From assembly GCF_040412425.1 (NCBI RefSeq), contig NC_089788.1, positions 72,900,220-72,964,219 on the forward strand: a stretch of DNA of 64,000 nt. Direction: 5' to 3'. Shown here piece by piece: positions 60,801 to 64,000 of this stretch (positions are counted from its first letter, which is position 1; the number at the start of each line of letters is the position of its first letter). Both the position numbers and the translations under genes were made by a program. The notes below the pieces were generated by a model. The model did not search any database. It saw only the letters and a program-made list of their open reading frames with translations, and had not been told where the DNA came from. Source of the DNA: Macrobrachium rosenbergii (lineage: Eukaryota > Arthropoda > Malacostraca > Decapoda > Palaemonidae).

Positions 60801-61431
60801 AAAGCTGTTGCCTCCAGTGGAAAATTTATCAGGTGGCAGAAGGCCCAAGAAAAAATCACCTCAAAGGAAAACGTGGCCCCTTCAGTGGGAGTAATCCTTG
60901 CAACTCCTCACCTTCTTCCCTCCCTCCTCTCTCCCTCTCTCTCTTGACTATATTCCTCTCTCCCTCAGTACTCTTGACCTGATTCAGTGCCTGACCTCGA
61001 CTTGCAACGTTCGGGGTACCTCCCTCCCCCCCCTCCCCAAATTACCTCCGTCTGCCTCCCTGCGTTTAACCTTCCCTCTCTTTCGCAAGGTAGTCAAGTG
61101 TCATTAAATAGTTTTCCAGCGATAGTTTTGTTTCGGCTTTGAGAATGAACTATCTCGGTATTATCATCATCGATAAATAACAAGAGTTTTGTCATACGAA
61201 CACCTTAAAGCAAAGGCTATCGTTTTATTCTGAACTTTCCTTTTGAAGATTCACTTGAACTGTTCAGGAATCGATTTCTTTTTCATATTTATTTTTATCG
61301 TTTTTTTTTTTCTTTCACTGCAAGTGCCGTAGATAGACATGGCGCTCGTCGGAGAAATTTTAACTTGAACCTTGAATATTCATCAGGAATAGAAGTTTAC
61401 CTCGTATATCACAACTGGCTGAGAAGATTAC
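60801..61431. other. Unique sequence, pyrimidine-rich at 60890-61080
   Basis: Open frames here follow the C/T richness. No splice-bounded exon is seen. Confidence 0.4.
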
Positions 61432-61433
61432 AA

Positions 61434-61497
<64 letters not shown>
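61432..61497 (+). repeat. (ATT)22 microsatellite
   Basis: Uninterrupted. It lies in the intron of the minus-strand candidate gene, about 335 bp past its first donor. Confidence 0.95.
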
Positions 61498-61831
61498 TTG
61501 TAGTTACTGCAGATACACTGGAATTTAATCTTTCATATGGTGTCCGTGTTTGTATCGATACTATAGGAAAATTATGATTATGCGTCAACCAGCACTGCTT
61601 TGAAAACTCGACTGCATTATTAATTGGAATATCCGTGTAAGATGTGATTTTCATGATGATGAATATTGTCTTTAAACATGTTGGTGCGAAGAACTGAAAT
61701 GAAACTGAATATGAAAAAGGCGCTGTCGTCCTGGAGACTAGTGCAACCCTGACATCCAGTCACCAGTTTTGATAGCTATTTTAATTCGCAAAGGAGCCGA
61801 CGACGACATCGCCAAACTTCACAGAACTTAC

Positions 61832-62063
61832 TTGAGACATGGACGGGTTCGTCGAGCAAGTAGATGAACCAGAGGGAGAGAAATGTGTCCGCCTCCGATG
61901 CCTTCAAGACCGAATTATCAATCCTTGTCGTATCTGGCACTACCAACTTCCCATCCACTGACTTTGGGGTGAAAGCCTGGGCACCGGGCACGCCAGTGCC
62001 TAGGAACGATCCCAGCAGGGGAAGTAATACCCACAACCGAACCCCTGTACTGTGCTTTGCCAT
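61832..62063 (-). CDS. First coding exon of an unidentified secreted or membrane protein (partial gene)
   Basis: The ATG at 62063 is the first ATG after the predicted transcription start and has A at -3 and G at +4. The exon encodes 77 residues plus one base. Residues 9-22 are strongly hydrophobic and are followed by a helix-breaking GVPG and an AQA site (28-30), so this looks like a signal peptide cleaved before Phe31. A second hydrophobic stretch, FLSLWFIYLL (61-70), precedes DEP. The reading frame runs into a perfect donor, GTAAGT (61831-61826), giving a phase-1 intron; reading past it, the frame stays open only about 18 more codons. Codon composition looks coding, with no repeat content. 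I do not recognise the family. The rest of the gene must lie to the left on the minus strand, behind a very long intron. The exon itself is fairly well supported; the function is unknown. Confidence 0.6.
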
Positions 62064-62161
62064 AATTCTTCCTTTCGTTTTTAGCGTGTAGGGGGGCCAA
62101 ACGGAAATAGTCCAATGTTAGTGCGTGGATGTGTAATCGCGGCGCGCACCGTCGGCTAACT
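62064..62161 (-). other. Predicted 5' untranslated leader
   Basis: About 98 nt lie between the initiator A and the start codon. There is no upstream ATG in any frame, which supports the assigned start. The leader is GC-rich at its 5' end and A-rich just before the ATG. Confidence 0.45.
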
Positions 62162-62195
62162 GAAGCGCCCGTGGTGGGTGCCAGCCCCTTTTATA
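62158..62195 (-). promoter_or_regulatory. Core promoter: TATA box plus initiator for the secreted-protein exon
   Basis: On the minus strand TATAAAAG occupies 62195-62188 and is followed by TCAGTT (62163-62158), which matches the arthropod initiator TCAGTY with A(+1) at 62161. The TATA first base is at about -34, slightly farther than the usual -31/-30 but tolerable. No DPE match is seen at +28 to +33. A TATA promoter suggests a tightly regulated, tissue-specific gene; that is inference. Confidence 0.55.
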
Positions 62196-62947
62196 GCCTT
62201 CCCTTGGTGAGCAGACTCCCTCCCTCCTTCCCTCCCTCGATCTCCTAGGAGGCCCCCCCCCTTCACATCCTACTGCCACCAGCTCTTTTGCATCCTTCCT
62301 ACCCCCTCCTTCGACTTAATCCTTTTGCATGCATTAAAGCTCCTTTGCTTCAGGAGGGTTGAAGTGTGCAATATTTTTTTTAAGGTAATGGGTTCAAGTT
62401 CAAGACTTGATCACTCAGCGAGATGTCAGGAGGTTCATGATTTGTATGTACACACACATACACACACACACATATAAGCCTCATATGTGTATGCGTGTAT
62501 ACGTCCAAACACACAACCATTTTCCGGATCATGTGATTTTAGTGGTTATACAAACCAGAATTTATCTACGGGAAATGAGTTGGTGTGTATTTTTTTTACT
62601 TTACTTTCATTTGATTTTTCTTCTCTTCCGCTAATTTTTGTAGTCATTTCACTGTGAAGAAAGCGAAGAAATTCCCTGTATTTCTGTGTGCAAGATGTTT
62701 CCTGTAAGGCCCGGCTCTGCTTGGCGTTTTATAATCTCCTGTTGTTTGAAAATATGTCACGACTTTACCTTGCGAGCATGAGAGCACGCATGCGCGCTTG
62801 CTTGTGCGGACTATTTATTCTTTAATAACAATAATGATAAGTTCGTTGTTAGATTTATAATCTTCAAAACTACAACGGTTGAAAACAAACAGAAGTCTGT
62901 CACTGATGACGACATTTCGAACCTTTTCATTCGAACGCATATTTCAA

Positions 62948-62951
<4 letters not shown>
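62196..62951. other. Upstream flank of the promoter
   Basis: C/T-rich sequence at 62215-62300, a short (AC)n near 62453, otherwise unique. No further gene is seen. Confidence 0.4.

Positions 62952-62999
<48 letters not shown>
62952..62999 (+). repeat. (CT)n microsatellite
   Basis: About 24 uninterrupted units. Confidence 0.95.
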
Positions 63000-63002
<3 letters not shown>

Positions 63003-63168
63003 TAGCCACTTTGCGTCAGCTCTTCACCTTGAGGTCATGTGAACGCGCACCGGGACCTGATCCTAGCTGTATCTCCTACACTTGAAGGACACCGCAGGGG
63101 AAGGATGGTCGTCTAAAGGGAGACTGGGAGAAGGGAATCCTTTTGAAGGAGAGGAGCTTGAGTCCTTT

Positions 63169-63419
63169 GGGGGGTAGTGCCGTCAATGCACCTCATGCGG
63201 TGTACTGTAGGCATTACTAAAGGTTCTTTGCGGCGTCCCTTAGGCCCCCAGCTGCAACCTCTTCCATTACTTTTAACAAATGTTTCATAGTGCAACTGCG
63301 AGGTTTTCCTCCTGTTACACCCTTCAGACCTACCTACTCTCAGTTAACTTTCTAGCGCTGAATGACCTCATAGGTCCCAGCGCCTGGCCTTTGGCCTAAA
63401 CGCTATATTCAATTCAATA
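63169..63419 (+). mobile_element. Dispersed repeat with (ATTCA)n tail, copy 3, internally deleted
   Basis: It has the same head ('ggggtagtgccgtcaatgca') and tail ('tgaatgacctcataggtccc' ... 'ttcaattcaat') as copy 1 but is about 60 bp shorter, missing part of the pyrimidine-rich middle. Confidence 0.6.
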
Positions 63420-63469
63420 ATGGTATGAGAAAATGGACGACATATTTAGGAGTGACTCGATGAGTACGC

Positions 63470-63735
63470 CCAATTTTTAAATCATTCCTAACACTGACTT
63501 TAATTTAGTTTTAGATTACTAGGATCAGTTAGGAAATGAAAAGGACCTGGAGGTTTCGTAAAGGTTTCGTCCTTCCTAAAAGCTGAAGCATTTAAAAGTG
63601 ATTCCAAAATTGGACCTATTTTTAAATCCTTAATACTGCCTTTCATTTAATTTTACTTGAATCTAGGATTAGTTAGGAAATGAAAAGGACTTGGAGGCTT
63701 TTTGAAGGTTTCGTCCATCCTAAAAGCTGCTTTCC
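63470..63735 (+). repeat. ~146-bp tandem duplication, two copies
   Basis: 'agttaggaaatgaaaaggac' occurs at about 63527 and 63673, followed in both by 'tggagg.tt...aggtttcgtc' and 'cctaaaagctg'. Confidence 0.8.
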
Positions 63736-63980
63736 TCAGGTGCCTGCGGTCGTGAAAAATCCTTTTTATCTAAATTGATGACCTTGTACATCTGTGTGAG
63801 CTTTTGTACTTGACTTGCTGAGCAAGAGAGAGATAGAGAGGAGAGAGATTATATAGACCGGTTGCAGTTATTTCTACATTTCTAATACATCGTGGATTGC
63901 TTGAGAACCCGCCCTTATCTGAAGGCAGCAGGGACTTGCACGTGTTAAGCAACGTGCCATTGTTGAATGAAAATTCTGCT

Positions 63981-64000
63981 GTTGTTTGTTTGTTTGTTTG
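63981..64000 (+). repeat. (TTTG)n microsatellite, cut by the window end
   Basis: At least four GTTT units up to the last base. Confidence 0.85.

Overview
The window looks like nuclear DNA of a decapod crustacean, probably a caridean/palaemonid-type prawn or a relative. Three things point that way. (1) The density of (CT)n, (TA)n and (ATT)n microsatellites is extreme. (2) Several dispersed repeats match, from memory, families widespread in decapod genomes: a tRNA-headed SINE, an element ending in (ATTCA)n, a short TIR element, and a retrotransposon 3' end tailed by (AAT)n. (3) Nothing has bacterial gene density. Placement below Decapoda is uncertain and could not be checked by search.

The DNA is almost entirely non-coding. 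The best gene evidence is at the right end on the minus strand: a TATA box (62188-62195), an initiator-like TCAGTT (A at 62161), a short 5' leader free of ATG, and a first coding exon (62063 down to 61832) encoding a signal peptide and ending at GTAAGT. Any such gene runs leftward through the window. Two further minus-strand candidate exons (36988-36914 and 14470-14410) have good splice signals. Their phases allow in-frame joining to the first exon, but this is unproven. At 7967/7968 the minus strand has a textbook fused 3'/5' splice site (polypyrimidine-CAG|GTAAGT), the form of a recursive splice site, as expected inside a very long intron. A plus-strand first-exon candidate lies at 37030-37205. 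Weaker candidates are at 10867, 14848, 19765 and 48320. No tRNA, rRNA or CRISPR was found.

Layout: 0-6.5 kb holds degenerate 80-bp and 180-bp arrays and the first two CT-cored arrays. 6.9-9.8 kb holds a 40-bp array, a SINE between (TA)n tracts, and a third CT-cored array. 12-12.7 kb holds an (AAT)n array and a near-perfect 42-bp-arm hairpin. 16-18 kb holds a GA-cored array and a 32-bp minisatellite. 19-22 kb holds retrotransposon-tail and 260-bp/113-bp duplications plus a TIR element. 23.4-25.8 kb holds two large minisatellites (48 bp, 34 bp). 26-36 kb holds repeat-family copies and several arrays. 36.9-37.2 kb is a GC-richer island with candidate exons on both strands. 37.4-41.3 kb holds 28-bp, CT-cored and 32-bp arrays. 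42.7-45.1 kb holds a TIR element and a diverged segmental duplication. 46-49 kb holds CT-cored and 44-bp arrays. 50.3-51.9 kb holds a 57-bp minisatellite with visible higher-order structure. 55.1-56.2 kb holds a 67-bp array flanked by a dispersed duplication. 57-64 kb holds 18-bp and 60-bp arrays, further repeat copies and the first exon.

The outstanding property of the window is that nearly every unique segment has been amplified locally into its own private tandem array. Many of these arrays carry a microsatellite core. I see no multi-gene system. Most long open frames are produced by repeats.
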